Shown piece by piece: positions 50,430-59,999 of a stretch of 64,000 nucleotides of DNA. The stretch's first letter is position 1; each line of letters opens with the position of its first letter. This stretch comes from Nocardia panacis (GTDB lineage: Bacteria; Actinomycetota; Actinomycetes; Mycobacteriales; Mycobacteriaceae): positions 186,001 to 250,000 of the forward strand of contig NZ_QZFU01000036.1 in the NCBI RefSeq assembly GCF_003598715.1, written 5' to 3'. The translations under genes and the position numbers were made by a program. The notes under the pieces were generated by a model, which had not been told where the DNA came from, ran no database searches, and saw nothing but the letters and a program-made list of their open reading frames with translations.

Positions 50430-51926
50430 TCACCCGTCGGTCGCCATCCGGCGCAGCGTCAGCCGATCCACCTTGTTGGCAGGCGTTTTCGGCAGTTGCG
50501 CCAGCACTCGGATTTCCCGTGGCTGCTTATAGTGCGCCAGGTTCTGCGTGCAGTAGTCGGCCAGCGCCGAGGAGTCCACCTCGGGTTCGGTGACGATGAA
50601 GGAGACCGGTCGCTCCCCGCGCCGGTCGTCGGGCACGCCGACCGTCGCGGCCTCGGTGATACCCGGGTATTTGCACAGGGTCTCGTCGATCTCGCGGGGA
50701 TAGACATTGAATCCGCCGACGATGATCATGTCCTTTTTACGGTCGACGATGAACAGGTAGCCGTCCGCGTCGAGATAGCCGATATCACCGGTATTGAGCC
50801 AGCCGTCGACGAACGCGCCGTCGCCGGGTTCGGGATGGTGGTATCCGATGGTCATATGCGCCGCGCGCACCTGGATCTCACCGGATTCGCCCACCGCGGC
50901 GCGGCGCGCGTGCTCCTCCGGATCCACCACGCGGATCTCGACCCCGACGGCGGGCAGCCCCACCGAACCGGCACGGGTCGGCAGATCCCAGCGATTGCAG
51001 GCGATGGGCGCGAGTTCGGTCATGCCGTACGCCTCGCGGATCTCCACCCCGGTGCGCGCCAACCAGCGCTCGTGCAGCGCGGCGGAGAATCGGGATCCGC
51101 CACCCGGACAGACCCGCAGCGTGGACATGGCCGCGCGGGTGGTGTGCGGGCTCGACAGCAGCCCGGCGTAGATCTCGGCGGGACCACCGCCGAAGACCGT
51201 GACCCCGTGGTCGCGGATCGCGGCGGCCACGGCATCCGGTTTGAATCCCTGACTGAGCACTACCGTCGCCTGACCGAAGACCGGATTGAGGATGCCCATG
51301 AGCAGACCCCAGATATGGAAGGACGGCGCGACATTCAGCCACACCTCGCGGCCGGGCCGGGTCGGCCAGCTCGACTCCATACCCAGGACCGTGCCCATCA
51401 GCGTGCGGTGGGTGTGATCGACGCCCTTGGGCACGCCGGTGGTGCCGCCGGTGAACATCATGGTCGCGAGTCGGTCCGGCGCGGGCACTTGGTCCGCGCA
51501 GATGGTGAGGGTCTCATCGTGGCGCCAGGATTCGAGCGCGGACTCGCCCACCTGGATCACCTCGAGGCCGAGCGCCTCGGCCGCCTGCCCGGCGCCTGCG
51601 GACGAGGTGAGCACGACCGTGGCCTCGGACCGTTGCAGCAGCAGCCGTGACTCGCGGTCGGTGAACAGCGGATTGATCAGCGCGACCTGCGCACCCGCCA
51701 GCCACGCGGCGAAGATCGCCACCGACAGCTCCGGACCGTTCGGCATGACGACCGCGACCACGCGCCCCTCGATACCGGATCCGGCCAGTCGGCGCGCCAG
51801 ACCCGCCGCCGACCGGCCCAGTTCCGCATAGGTCAGCGTTCGGTCACCGCAGATGATCGCGACCCGGTCCGGGACTTCGAGCATGCCCCGGCGCAGGTAT
51901 TCGACCACGGTGGTCTCAGCGGCCAT
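50430..51926 (-). CDS. Acyl/aryl-CoA ligase (AMP-binding family)
   Basis: 498 residues from ATG 51926 (GGAGGT upstream). ANL motifs: MMFTGGTTGVPKGV, the later EAYGMTELAPI, DGWLNTGDIGYLDADGYLFIVDRKKDMIIVGGFNVYPREIDE and the catalytic Lys in KTPANKVDR. It activates a carboxylic acid as an acyl-CoA. Last in the aromatic operon, it may prime the ring acid or its side chain, or salvage a product. Confidence 0.9.
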   Translation of the reverse strand: MAAETTVVEYLRRGMLEVPDRVAIICGDRTLTYAELGRSAAGLARRLAGSGIEGRVVAVVMPNGPELSVAIFAAWLAGAQVALINPLFTDRESRLLLQRSEATVVLTSSAGAGQAAEALGLEVIQVGESALESWRHDETLTICADQVPAPDRLATMMFTGGTTGVPKGVDHTHRTLMGTVLGMESSWPTRPGREVWLNVAPSFHIWGLLMGILNPVFGQATVVLSQGFKPDAVAAAIRDHGVTVFGGGPAEIYAGLLSSPHTTRAAMSTLRVCPGGGSRFSAALHERWLARTGVEIREAYGMTELAPIACNRWDLPTRAGSVGLPAVGVEIRVVDPEEHARRAAVGESGEIQVRAAHMTIGYHHPEPGDGAFVDGWLNTGDIGYLDADGYLFIVDRKKDMIIVGGFNVYPREIDETLCKYPGITEAATVGVPDDRRGERPVSFIVTEPEVDSSALADYCTQNLAHYKQPREIRVLAQLPKTPANKVDRLTLRRMATDG

Positions 51927-51972
51927 CACAAACCTCCATTGGATTGGATGTAGATCTTGTCGAACTCGTCGT

Positions 51973-52899
51973 TTATTCGGATGTGGACAGCGGTTGCGAA
52001 ATCCGCAGGTCGGCCAGGGCGGCCTCGTATTCGGCGCTGAGGGCGGCGACGACCTCGGCGACCGATTCCGCGGCGCGCACCGCGCCGACGCCCTCGCCCG
52101 CCGACCACACATCGCGCCACGCCTTGGATTCGGCGATGGCACCGGAGAAGTCGATGCCGGTCGGCTGCCCGCTGTGGCGGCTGAGGCTGGCGGTGAGCCA
52201 GTTGGCCGGAACGCCCGTCACCGTATCGGAGGTGGTGATATCGGCGATCGTCGACTCGATCACCATCCGACGATGGCCCTCGGGAGCGCGGCTCTCCGCG
52301 GTCGCGAGCAGTCGCGTGCCGACATTGACCAGGTCCGCGCCCAGCACCCGCATGGCGAGGATACCCGCACCCGAGGACACCGCACCGCCCGCGATCAGCG
52401 GTCCGTCCCAGAATTCCCGAATCGCGGCGATCAGCGCGAAGGGACTGTATCGCCCGGTGTGCCCGCCCGCACCCGAGCAGACGGCCGAGAGTCCGTCGGC
52501 GCCCGCGGCAATGGCGCGGCGGGCCTGCTCCGGGGTGCTGATATCGGCGAAAACCAAACCGCCCCAGTCGTGTACTGCCGCGAGCGCGCGTCGCGGCGTC
52601 CCCAGCGCGGTGATCACCAGTGCGGGCGCGGCCGAACGCAGCAGGGCCAGTTCGGCGTCGAGTCGATCGTAGGTGCGGTGCACGATGAGGTTGACGCCCC
52701 ACGCTCCCCCGTCGACATCGCGCGCGATGTCATCGATCATCGCGCCCAGATCGTCGATGGTGCGCGCGTTGGCGGCGGGAAAGGCGCCGATCACACCGGA
52801 ACGGGCCGCGGCGGTGACCATTTCGGTGCCCGAGACCAGGAACATCGGGGCCGCCATGACCGGGATTCGCAGCGATCCCACCAATTCGGCGAAACTCAT
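51973..52899 (-). CDS. Nitronate monooxygenase-like FMN protein
   Basis: 308 residues. NPD/NMO features: MAAPMFLVSGTEMVTAAARSG, GVNLIV, SAVCSGAGGHTG with the His, IAGGAVSSGAGILAMRVLGADLVNVGTR. These enzymes use FMN and O2 on nitronates or act as enoyl reductases. It overlaps the ferredoxin reductase by four bases, so it belongs to the ring-hydroxylation operon; its exact step is not clear. Confidence 0.85.
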   Translation of the reverse strand: MSFAELVGSLRIPVMAAPMFLVSGTEMVTAAARSGVIGAFPAANARTIDDLGAMIDDIARDVDGGAWGVNLIVHRTYDRLDAELALLRSAAPALVITALGTPRRALAAVHDWGGLVFADISTPEQARRAIAAGADGLSAVCSGAGGHTGRYSPFALIAAIREFWDGPLIAGGAVSSGAGILAMRVLGADLVNVGTRLLATAESRAPEGHRRMVIESTIADITTSDTVTGVPANWLTASLSRHSGQPTGIDFSGAIAESKAWRDVWSAGEGVGAVRAAESVAEVVAALSAEYEAALADLRISQPLSTSE

Positions 52900-54032
52900 C
52901 GCGCCACACTCGCTTTCGTATCAATGGCAGTTCGGGCGCGGCGCACCAGATGCGCGGCATCGATGGCGAGCACGGCGGTGGGGCGGCCGTCGCGGGTCCA
53001 GGTCACCGCGCGGCCCGAGCGGGGATCCGGTTCGATCGCGCAGTGGTCGTCCGGGTCGTGGCGGCCGACGTAGTGCAGGCTGTGGCCGAGCTGATGCGAC
53101 CAGAAGTACGGCAGCGGATCGTAGATCTCGTTGTCGCCGAGGATATTTCGAGCCGCCGCCTGGCCGGATTCGGCAGCGTGCTGCCAGTGTTCGAGATGGG
53201 TCTCGCCGCCGTAGCGCTTGGAACGCCAGGAGACCGCGTCGCCCACCGCGTAGACGCCGGGCAGGGTGGTGCGCAGATATTCGTCCGCGACGATGAATCC
53301 GCGCCGATCGACCTCGACCGCGTCGGTCAGCCACGAGGTCGCCGGGACGCCACCGATGGCGGCGATCACCAGGTCGGCGGCGCGCACGCTGGAATCGCTG
53401 AAAAGTACGCCGGCGGCGCTGGTTTCCATCGCCCGCACGCCCGTGACCAGCTCGATGCCGCACTCGTCGTACCAGCCGCGGATCTGCGCCAGCACCTCGT
53501 TCGGGATTCCCGGCATGGCCGGTCCGAATTCGGGACTGACCACGGTGACACAGCAGCCGAGGGCAGCGGCGGCCGTGGCGACCTCCGAGCCGATCAGTCC
53601 CGCGCCCGCGATCAGCACCGAACGATCCGGCCGCAATTCGGCACGCAACCGGATCGCGTCCTCGATATCGCGCAGCACCATGGCCTGCGGTGCGCCCGGC
53701 AGGTTCCGCGCGCGCAGGCCGGGTGCCAGCACGGCGGCGTCGAACGGGAAAGTCGCACTCGCGGTATGGATTTCACCCGCCCGGATCGCGACCGCCGCGG
53801 TTTCGGTATGCACCCGGATATCGAGGTCGGCCAGGTCCGGACCAAGCATCGGCTGAAACTTGCTGTCCAGCAATAGTTCTTTGGACAGCGGCGGCCGATC
53901 GTAGGGGTGGGCGGACTCCTGTGTGAGCAGCGTGACGGCCCCATGAAACCCTTGGGAACGCAAGGTCGCGGCCGCCGTATGGCCCGCGAGTCCGCCGCCG
54001 ACGATGACCACGCGGTCCGGAGGTGCTGTCAT
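52896..54032 (-). CDS. Ferredoxin reductase of the Rieske dioxygenase
   Basis: 378 residues. FAD motif VVIVGGGLAGHTAAATL, NAD motif VLIAGAGLIGSEVATAA and the later VYAVGDAVSW. Same family as the P450 reductase at 14274 but shorter. It feeds the Rieske ferredoxin encoded at 56729. It overlaps the dihydrodiol dehydrogenase by four bases. Confidence 0.92.
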   Translation of the reverse strand: MTAPPDRVVIVGGGLAGHTAAATLRSQGFHGAVTLLTQESAHPYDRPPLSKELLLDSKFQPMLGPDLADLDIRVHTETAAVAIRAGEIHTASATFPFDAAVLAPGLRARNLPGAPQAMVLRDIEDAIRLRAELRPDRSVLIAGAGLIGSEVATAAAALGCCVTVVSPEFGPAMPGIPNEVLAQIRGWYDECGIELVTGVRAMETSAAGVLFSDSSVRAADLVIAAIGGVPATSWLTDAVEVDRRGFIVADEYLRTTLPGVYAVGDAVSWRSKRYGGETHLEHWQHAAESGQAAARNILGDNEIYDPLPYFWSHQLGHSLHYVGRHDPDDHCAIEPDPRSGRAVTWTRDGRPTAVLAIDAAHLVRRARTAIDTKASVAR

Positions 54033-54907
54033 CGCCTGTCTCCTTTTGGCCTGAACGGGGACGCTCCATGGTCACGCTTCGCTACCGCCTCCGCGCCTGA
54101 CCCGTTCAGGCCGGCTCCTTGTGGCCGCCCGCGCACCTCGAGTCCGCCGTCGCTCGGGAAGATCGCACCGGTCACGAAGCCGGACTCCTCCCGACTGGCC
54201 AGCGAGACATACAGTCCGGCATGGTGTTCGGGCTCGCTGACGAAGCCCAGCGGGATGGCCCTGGCGATCCCGTCGAGCAGTCGCGATTCCTCGCGCAGCG
54301 CGCGTCCGCCGCCGAGGTCGCCGACACCGGTCAGTCCGGTGCGGGTGGCGCCCGGCGCGATCCCGTTGACCCGCACCTCCGGCGCGAATTCGTAGGCCAG
54401 TTGCCGAACCAGGCCCACCACCGCGTGTTTCGACGCGACGTACAGCGCGCCACCGCCACCCGCGTAGGACCCGCTCGAGGAACCGGTGAGGATGATCGAC
54501 CCGCGACTGGCACGCAGCGCGGTGAGCGCCATCCGCACGCCGAGCAGATAGCCGAGCACATTGATGGTGAAGACCTGGTGGAAATGCTCCGGCAACTCGA
54601 GCACGTCCAGATCCGCCAGCTTGGCGCCGAAGTCGTAGACGCCGACATTGCCGACATAGATATCCAGCTGCCCGAAAGTCTCCAGGCACCGCTCGGTGGC
54701 CGTGAGATGGGCCTCGGGATCGCGCACATCGCCGACCACGGCCGCGACCCGATCCGGATGCGCCGACTCGACCGCCTGCGCGAGCTTCCGGTCACGTTCC
54801 AGCACAACGACTTTTGCGCCCTCGCGCACATACCGGTCCACCACGGCCCTGCCGATGCCGTCGCCGCCGCCGGTGACCAGGGCGATCAGCCCTTCCAGCC
54901 GCCCCAT
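54029..54907 (-). CDS. cis-Dihydrodiol dehydrogenase (SDR)
   Basis: 292 residues. Cofactor loop TGGGDGIGRA near 13-22, VLERD (NAD preference), SSSGSYAGGGGALYVASKHA with the Ser/Tyr/Lys triad. Length, the long C-terminal tail and its place between dioxygenase subunits match BphB/HcaB-type enzymes, which rearomatise the cis-diol to a catechol. The tail beyond about residue 265 (RPQGAGLNGSGAEAV...) is variable. Confidence 0.87.
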   Translation of the reverse strand: MGRLEGLIALVTGGGDGIGRAVVDRYVREGAKVVVLERDRKLAQAVESAHPDRVAAVVGDVRDPEAHLTATERCLETFGQLDIYVGNVGVYDFGAKLADLDVLELPEHFHQVFTINVLGYLLGVRMALTALRASRGSIILTGSSSGSYAGGGGALYVASKHAVVGLVRQLAYEFAPEVRVNGIAPGATRTGLTGVGDLGGGRALREESRLLDGIARAIPLGFVSEPEHHAGLYVSLASREESGFVTGAIFPSDGGLEVRGRPQGAGLNGSGAEAVAKRDHGASPFRPKGDRR

Positions 54908-55428
54908 CAGAAGAAGGTGTTGATGTTCTTGGCGGGCAGGGTCGCGTGGCTCAGCACGACCTTTCGCGCCGCGATGCGCAACTCGCCGTCCACCCGGCGC
55001 AACCGGTCGACCCGCCGCCCGTACAGGACGGCCGAATCGGCGCTGCCCTGACCGCGATAGTTCACGAACACCGAGCGCACGGTCAATTCGCCTGGCACAG
55101 CGCAGGTCTCGATCTCGATATTGGAGATGACGTGCAGGTGCCTGGTCGCCGGATCCTCCGCCCATGCCGTCGGCGCGGTGAACCGGTCCACTCGGTGGCG
55201 CAGGTCCGCGACGGTGTCGTCGAAGTAGGCCATGCGCTCGGCGGCGTAGGTGCCGCTGCGATCGTGGCGGCCGCGGTTCTCGATGCCGGGCACCCAGTAG
55301 GTCCCATCCTCGGTGAACAGCGCCAACCATTCCGGATAGCGCTCCTCGTCGAGCAGCCGCGCCTCGCGTGCGAGGAAGGTCCGCACCTCGAAATATAGCT
55401 CCGCACCGGGTGTTTCCACTGTCGTCAT
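54907..55428 (-). CDS. Rieske aromatic dioxygenase, beta subunit
   Basis: 173 residues from ATG 55428. Typical of ring-hydroxylating beta subunits (NTF2 fold): RTFLAREARLLDEERYPEWLALFTEDGTYWVP, LRHRVDRFTAPTAWAEDPATRHLHVISN and the C-terminal LRRVDGELRIAARKVVLSH. It supports the alpha trimer. It overlaps its neighbours on both sides by one and four bases. Confidence 0.92.
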   Translation of the reverse strand: MTTVETPGAELYFEVRTFLAREARLLDEERYPEWLALFTEDGTYWVPGIENRGRHDRSGTYAAERMAYFDDTVADLRHRVDRFTAPTAWAEDPATRHLHVISNIEIETCAVPGELTVRSVFVNYRGQGSADSAVLYGRRVDRLRRVDGELRIAARKVVLSHATLPAKNINTFF

Positions 55429-56732
55429 CGCGCGGCCCTCGGATCCAGGAGTTCGGACCAGTCGGTCGAGGTCATCATCTTCGACCACTGGCGGTAGAAC
55501 GCTCGCTGATTGGCGTCGTTGATCTGCCCGCGGTGTACATTGCCGGGCAATTCCGGATGCGCCACCCGACTTTCCAGTCCGAGTCCGTAGTGCAGCGGCT
55601 GCTGTCGGGTCACGAAGCCCCGATTGCTGTGGGTGGAGCCCTCCCAGTTCTCGCCGTCGTCCATCTCGAAGACACCGGAGGGCGAGAAGGTCAGCATCGC
55701 GCCCTTCTTCCATGCCTGTTTGACCTCTTCGGGGGCATTGCGGTTGACCAGGACCCAGGTCCGCAGCTCGGTCTTGTGCGGGCCGAGCGGCTGCCAGGTG
55801 CGGAAGGTGTTCTGCCCCGGCAGGAACGAGAAGTTGGGGAAGACATTGGCCGAGGCGACCGAACCCACCATCTTGGCGCGGGTCTCCCCCAGCCGCTGCG
55901 CGAAATTCCGCTCGTTCTCGCGCAGATAGCGAACAATGCCCTTGTCGCCGAGCGTGGCGGCATTGCCGACACCGTCGAGGTTGAATTCCCAGCAGTGCCC
56001 GTTGACATTGACGTGGTAGCTCTCATTGGCCGGATCACCCAGCGGGGCAACGGGTCCGCCGAGCATGGCCTCGGCCCCGGAGGCGTGCGTCCAGCCCGCG
56101 TGCAGCGCGTCGCCCGCGAAATTCTCGGCGGCGATCTTCCAATTGCAGCCGAGGATCGAGGAGATACAGCCGCCGAAGAATTCGGTGCCACCCGGATCGT
56201 TGTCGAGCATGACGTCCAGGTAATAGGTGAAATCGCCGAGGAATTCGGGGAGCGAGGGCGCGTCCGCGTCGAAAGTGGCGAACAGCAGACCCTTGTAGCT
56301 CTCGATCTGCGCCACCTTCTTCAGGCCGAGCCTGGATCGATCGAAGGTGGGTTCGCGGTCGTAGGAATCGGATTCGTGCATGCCGCGCAGCGATCCGTCC
56401 AACCCGAACGACCAACCGTGGTAGTTGCACACGAAGCCGCGCGCCACCCCGACCTCCGCCGAGCAGACGCGATTGCCGCGATGCGGGCAACTGTTCAGGA
56501 AGGCCGAGACCTTGCCGTCGCGACCGCGGACCACGATCACCTCGTCCTCGCCGATCCTGGTGGTGAGGAAGGATCCGGCCTTCGGGAGTTGACTGTCGTG
56601 TGCGAGGAATACCCAGGCCCTGGCGAAGATTCGTTCGAGTTCGAGCTGATAGATCTCCTCGGACCAGAAGATCTCGCGCGGCAGCCAACCCTCGTTCAGG
56701 AGTTGGGGGTCGAGGGATACCGAGTTACTCAT
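55425..56732 (-). CDS. Rieske aromatic dioxygenase, alpha subunit
   Basis: 435 residues. Rieske ligands Cys82, His84 (SCPHRG), Cys102 and His105 (CNYHGW). Mononuclear iron ligands are His211 and His216 in NFAGDALHAGWTH, with bridging Asp208 in the same motif; the third ligand Asp lies near the C-terminus. It hydroxylates an aromatic ring to a cis-dihydrodiol with O2 and electrons from the ferredoxin chain. Closest in layout to HcaE/BphA-type enzymes. Confidence 0.94.
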   Translation of the reverse strand: MSNSVSLDPQLLNEGWLPREIFWSEEIYQLELERIFARAWVFLAHDSQLPKAGSFLTTRIGEDEVIVVRGRDGKVSAFLNSCPHRGNRVCSAEVGVARGFVCNYHGWSFGLDGSLRGMHESDSYDREPTFDRSRLGLKKVAQIESYKGLLFATFDADAPSLPEFLGDFTYYLDVMLDNDPGGTEFFGGCISSILGCNWKIAAENFAGDALHAGWTHASGAEAMLGGPVAPLGDPANESYHVNVNGHCWEFNLDGVGNAATLGDKGIVRYLRENERNFAQRLGETRAKMVGSVASANVFPNFSFLPGQNTFRTWQPLGPHKTELRTWVLVNRNAPEEVKQAWKKGAMLTFSPSGVFEMDDGENWEGSTHSNRGFVTRQQPLHYGLGLESRVAHPELPGNVHRGQINDANQRAFYRQWSKMMTSTDWSELLDPRAAR

Positions 56733-57079
56733 TGTTCGTCACTTCCAATACTGCTTTTCCGGCGCACATACAATTGGCCGTCGGCAACCGAAACCGCATA
56801 CGTGTCCAAGGCGCGTGTCGCCGGGAAGCACAGCGGTTTTCCGGTGCGGATATCGAATTCGGCCCAGTGCACCGGACAGACGATCGTGTGCCCCTCCAGT
56901 TCGCCCTCCGCCAGCGAGGCGGTGGCGTGGGTGCAGGTGTCGGCGGTGGCGAAATATTCGCCCTCGACGCGGTAGATCAGCAGCGGTGGCCAACCCTGCG
57001 GCGTCATCCGCACCATATCCCGGCCGTCGAGCGCGTCGACCGGTCCGAGATGGCAGGCCGCGGCGGTGTCGGCGGTCAT
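56729..57079 (-). CDS. Rieske-type ferredoxin
   Basis: 116 residues. Ligands Cys49, His51 (CTHATA) and Cys68, His71 (CPVHWAEFD). It is the electron carrier between the reductase and the alpha subunit, as in HcaC/BphF. It overlaps both neighbours by four bases. Confidence 0.92.
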   Translation of the reverse strand: MTADTAAACHLGPVDALDGRDMVRMTPQGWPPLLIYRVEGEYFATADTCTHATASLAEGELEGHTIVCPVHWAEFDIRTGKPLCFPATRALDTYAVSVADGQLYVRRKSSIGSDEQ

Positions 57080-57915
57080 GATCCGGTCCGCTCGGCGGGC
57101 ACGAGTTCGGCGAAACCGAGTCCGGTGATCCATTCCGGAACAGGCTCGTAGGCAATGATATTGCCGGTGCACGGTCCCAGCGCGGTCATCGCGGCGAGGA
57201 AGTTCCTGATCTCCAGGCCGCCATTGCCGCCGTGTTCGAGGATGTACTCGTCGGTGAACGCGGCCAGGGTCTCGGTGTCGCCGCGCACCACGAGATCCAG
57301 GATCATGCGGTCGAATTCCTCATTGACCCGGCCCATTTCGTCGGTGCCGACCCAGTGGCTGATGCCGCCGCTGCCGATGATCACGACCCGCTCGTCCGAA
57401 TCCCAGCTCTGGACGGCCGCTTTCAGGTTCTGCCCGATCTGCGCGGCGCGACGCAGCGGCAGCAGCGGTTCGACGCCGCAGGCCAGATAGATCGGGATGA
57501 CCGCGAGATCGGCCTGCGCGCCGATCCGGAAGTACGGGATCGCGACCGAATGGTCGACGGTGAGCGTATCGGCGACCGCCCAGTCGATCCCGCTCCGATG
57601 TCCGTGCCGCACCAAATGCCGTGCCAGCGCCTTGTTGTCGGGCAGCGGCCGCCTGCGCATGCCGGGCAGCCGTTCCAGCGGTCCGTCGATATCCCCGCTG
57701 CCGATCAGCGCCTGCGGCAGGCAGCCGGGGCCGAACAGCATGTAGTGATCGGTGCCGATGATGATCAAGGTGGTGGCGTCCAACTCCGCGACCCGCCGCG
57801 CCACCTCGTCGTAGGCCCGCGCGATGCGCTCGCGGACCGCTTCGGCGGGCGCGTCCGGATCGGTGAGGACCATCGGATCGTGCGGCACCAGGAAGCCGCC
57901 TACCAGTTCAGCCAT
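57076..57915 (-). CDS. Class III extradiol dioxygenase, LigB-type catalytic subunit
   Basis: 279 residues. Ligands and catalytic residues by position: His12 (VPHDP), His57 (TDHY), Glu235 (GLEIRN), and His187 (GISHWVG), equivalent to LigB His12, His61, Glu242 and His195. It cleaves a catechol meta to the hydroxyls using Fe(II). It overlaps the small LigA-like gene by eight bases and follows the hydrolase, an order like carBaBbC. Confidence 0.9.
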   Translation of the reverse strand: MAELVGGFLVPHDPMVLTDPDAPAEAVRERIARAYDEVARRVAELDATTLIIIGTDHYMLFGPGCLPQALIGSGDIDGPLERLPGMRRRPLPDNKALARHLVRHGHRSGIDWAVADTLTVDHSVAIPYFRIGAQADLAVIPIYLACGVEPLLPLRRAAQIGQNLKAAVQSWDSDERVVIIGSGGISHWVGTDEMGRVNEEFDRMILDLVVRGDTETLAAFTDEYILEHGGNGGLEIRNFLAAMTALGPCTGNIIAYEPVPEWITGLGFAELVPAERTGS

Positions 57916-58198
57916 TGTCGCGATCCTTCCGAATCGAGAGTGTGCGGCCGCCGCGCAGTTCGGACAGATAGCCGGACATGGTGCGATCGCCGAAGGTCAT
58001 CCACATCCCCCACAGCAGCATCGGATTGGCGCCGCGCTCCCGCAGCGCGGGCAGGTCCACCTCGCCCAGGTCCGCCCGCTCCTGCGGATCGAGTCGGTAC
58101 CTGTCCAGGAATCCGGAACTGTCTGCGAGGAAGCTCTCGCGCGCCTGCTTGCCCGCGATGATGTCGTAGAGCGCCTTCTCCAGGCCGGATCGGCTCAT
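57908..58198 (-). CDS. LigA-like small subunit of the extradiol dioxygenase
   Basis: 96 residues: SRSGLEKALYDIIAGKQARESFLADSSGFLDRYRLDPQERADL, the protocatechuate 4,5-dioxygenase alpha (LigA) pattern. It caps the active site of the LigB-type subunit and is expected in the two-subunit enzymes (LigAB, CarBaBb). Overlaps the hydrolase start by four bases. Confidence 0.88.
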   Translation of the reverse strand: MSRSGLEKALYDIIAGKQARESFLADSSGFLDRYRLDPQERADLGEVDLPALRERGANPMLLWGMWMTFGDRTMSGYLSELRGGRTLSIRKDRDNG

Positions 58199-59037
58199 TT
58201 CAACCTGCCCAGGAAGTCGCGGACCTCGGTGCGGAATTCGGCGGGACGCTCCAACTGCACCCAGTGGCCGCAATTACCGAATACCTTCAGATCGGCGTTC
58301 GGGATATTGCGCGCCGCACGGTATGCCAACTCGAGCGGGATCACGGTGTCCTCGCGGCCGTGCAGGATCAGTGTCGGCTGCTCGATGGTGCGCAGCGATT
58401 CCTCCGGGACGCCCTTGACCGGTGTGCCCGCAGGCCCCGGTTCGGGAATCAGTTTCCGGAAGGCCGCCTGCGCGCCGGGACGGGCGCTGGCCTCGTACCG
58501 CTGCCGAACCATCTCGTCGGTGACCAGGGCCGGATCGTGCGAGAAGATCTCCAGGATCCGCCGCATCTCGGCTTCGTCGGGTTCGTAGTGCCAGCCCGAG
58601 CGCAGGCCCTCGGTCATGGTGAAGGTCCCGACCGGGGTGCCGAGCAGGACGAGCCCGTCGACCCGCCCCGGATGCCGCAGCGTCGCGGCGAGCGCGAGTC
58701 CGCCGCCGAAGCTGTTGCCCAGCAGGGTGGCCGAGGGCAGTTCGAGCGCGTCGAGCAGTTCGATGAGCTGACGCACCCACAGTTTGATCCCGTAGGCCGT
58801 GCCCTCGGGTCCGAGGGATGCGCCGAAGCCCGCGATATCGGGCGCGATCACCTGGAAGTCCTCGGCCAGGTCGGGGATCACGTCCGACCAGTTGGCCTCG
58901 GCCGAGACGCCCGGCCCGGAGCCGTGCAGCAGCACGATCGGTCGGCCCGATCCGGCGGTGACGACCTTGGTCGGGATTCCACCCGCCTCGACGATGCGCG
59001 TTCGCGGAATGAGATGGTCGGCAACGCTCTGCGGCAT
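58195..59037 (-). CDS. Meta-cleavage product hydrolase (MhpC/CarC type)
   Basis: 280-residue alpha/beta hydrolase. Oxyanion motif HGSGPG, nucleophile Ser109 in LLGNSFGGGLA, Asp in HGREDTVIP and His in NCGHWVQLE. HGSGPG and GNSxGG are typical of C-C bond hydrolases that split ring-cleavage products to 2-hydroxypentadienoate plus an acid. First gene of the - strand aromatic operon. Confidence 0.92.
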   Translation of the reverse strand: MPQSVADHLIPRTRIVEAGGIPTKVVTAGSGRPIVLLHGSGPGVSAEANWSDVIPDLAEDFQVIAPDIAGFGASLGPEGTAYGIKLWVRQLIELLDALELPSATLLGNSFGGGLALAATLRHPGRVDGLVLLGTPVGTFTMTEGLRSGWHYEPDEAEMRRILEIFSHDPALVTDEMVRQRYEASARPGAQAAFRKLIPEPGPAGTPVKGVPEESLRTIEQPTLILHGREDTVIPLELAYRAARNIPNADLKVFGNCGHWVQLERPAEFRTEVRDFLGRLK

Positions 59038-59125
59038 GTCCGCGACCCCTTCCAGTCATTCGATTGATTGATTGATCGAACGATAGGACCGAGTATGGGC
59101 CGACGTCAAGAGGGGCTTTGTCGGG

Positions 59126-59881
59126 TCAGCGCGGACGGCGGGCCAGGATCGAGGCCACGCCCGCCGCGGCGGCACGGACCGGATTCACCTGATCGGCCGG
59201 ACGGAACCGCGAGGTTGGACCGGTCACCGAGAGGGCGGCGACGGGGTGGCCCTCGGCACTCAGAATGGGGGCGGCGACGCAGGCGACGCCGACCGAGGAC
59301 TCCTCGTACTCGTAGGCGACACCGTCCTCGAGCACCCGCGCCAACTGGGCGCGCAGCAGACCGGGTGCGACGATCGTGCGCGGCGTGCGCCGAACCAGGC
59401 GGCCCGACAGGATCCGCTCCACGGTCGCCGGATCGCTGTGCGCCAGCAGCGCTTTGCCGATCGCGGTGCAGTACAGCGGCATTCGACCGCCGACCCGCGA
59501 CGGCGCGCTCACCTGACGGTGGCCGCCGATCTTGGACACGTAGACGACCTCATCGCCCTCGAGCACGCCGAGGTGCACCGTCTCCCTGGTTCGCGCGTAC
59601 AGGTCCTGCAGGAACGGCACCGCCACCTCGAGCAGGGTGCGCTCCACGGCCGCGCGCAGACCCAACTCGAACAAGCCAAGCCCCAGTCGATAACCGGCGG
59701 GCGAGAGGCTGAGCAGCCGCGCCGCGACCAGGTCCTGACACATCCGGTGCACGGTGGCCTTGGGCAGTCCGGTGCGTCGCGCGAGCTCCGACAGCCCGAC
59801 CGCGTGGTCCTGCACCGCGAACGCGTCCAGGATCAGCATGATCCGACCCAGCACCGAACGCGGGTCCAGGTTCGATTCCAT
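59126..59881 (-). CDS. IclR-family regulator of the aromatic operon
   Basis: 251 residues. Winged helix: VLGRIMLILDAFAVQDHAVGLSELARRTGLPKATVHRMCQDLVAARLL, then an IclR effector domain with PLYCTAIGKALLAH and VACVAAPILSAEGHPVAALSVTGP. Located between the divergent upper (hydrolase to ligase) and lower (hydratase) operons, it is the probable switch for both, sensing the aromatic substrate or a ring-cleavage intermediate. Confidence 0.93.
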   Translation of the reverse strand: MESNLDPRSVLGRIMLILDAFAVQDHAVGLSELARRTGLPKATVHRMCQDLVAARLLSLSPAGYRLGLGLFELGLRAAVERTLLEVAVPFLQDLYARTRETVHLGVLEGDEVVYVSKIGGHRQVSAPSRVGGRMPLYCTAIGKALLAHSDPATVERILSGRLVRRTPRTIVAPGLLRAQLARVLEDGVAYEYEESSVGVACVAAPILSAEGHPVAALSVTGPTSRFRPADQVNPVRAAAAGVASILARRPR

Positions 59882-59999
59882 CGCCCAAGCCTCATTTCTT
59901 GCGAGCGGTCCACTGACTGGACCGAATGTACTGCGCGCGCCCCTGCGACCGAGGTCAACTGGTCGCCGCCCGCACCGTACGACACGAGAGGAGGTCGCT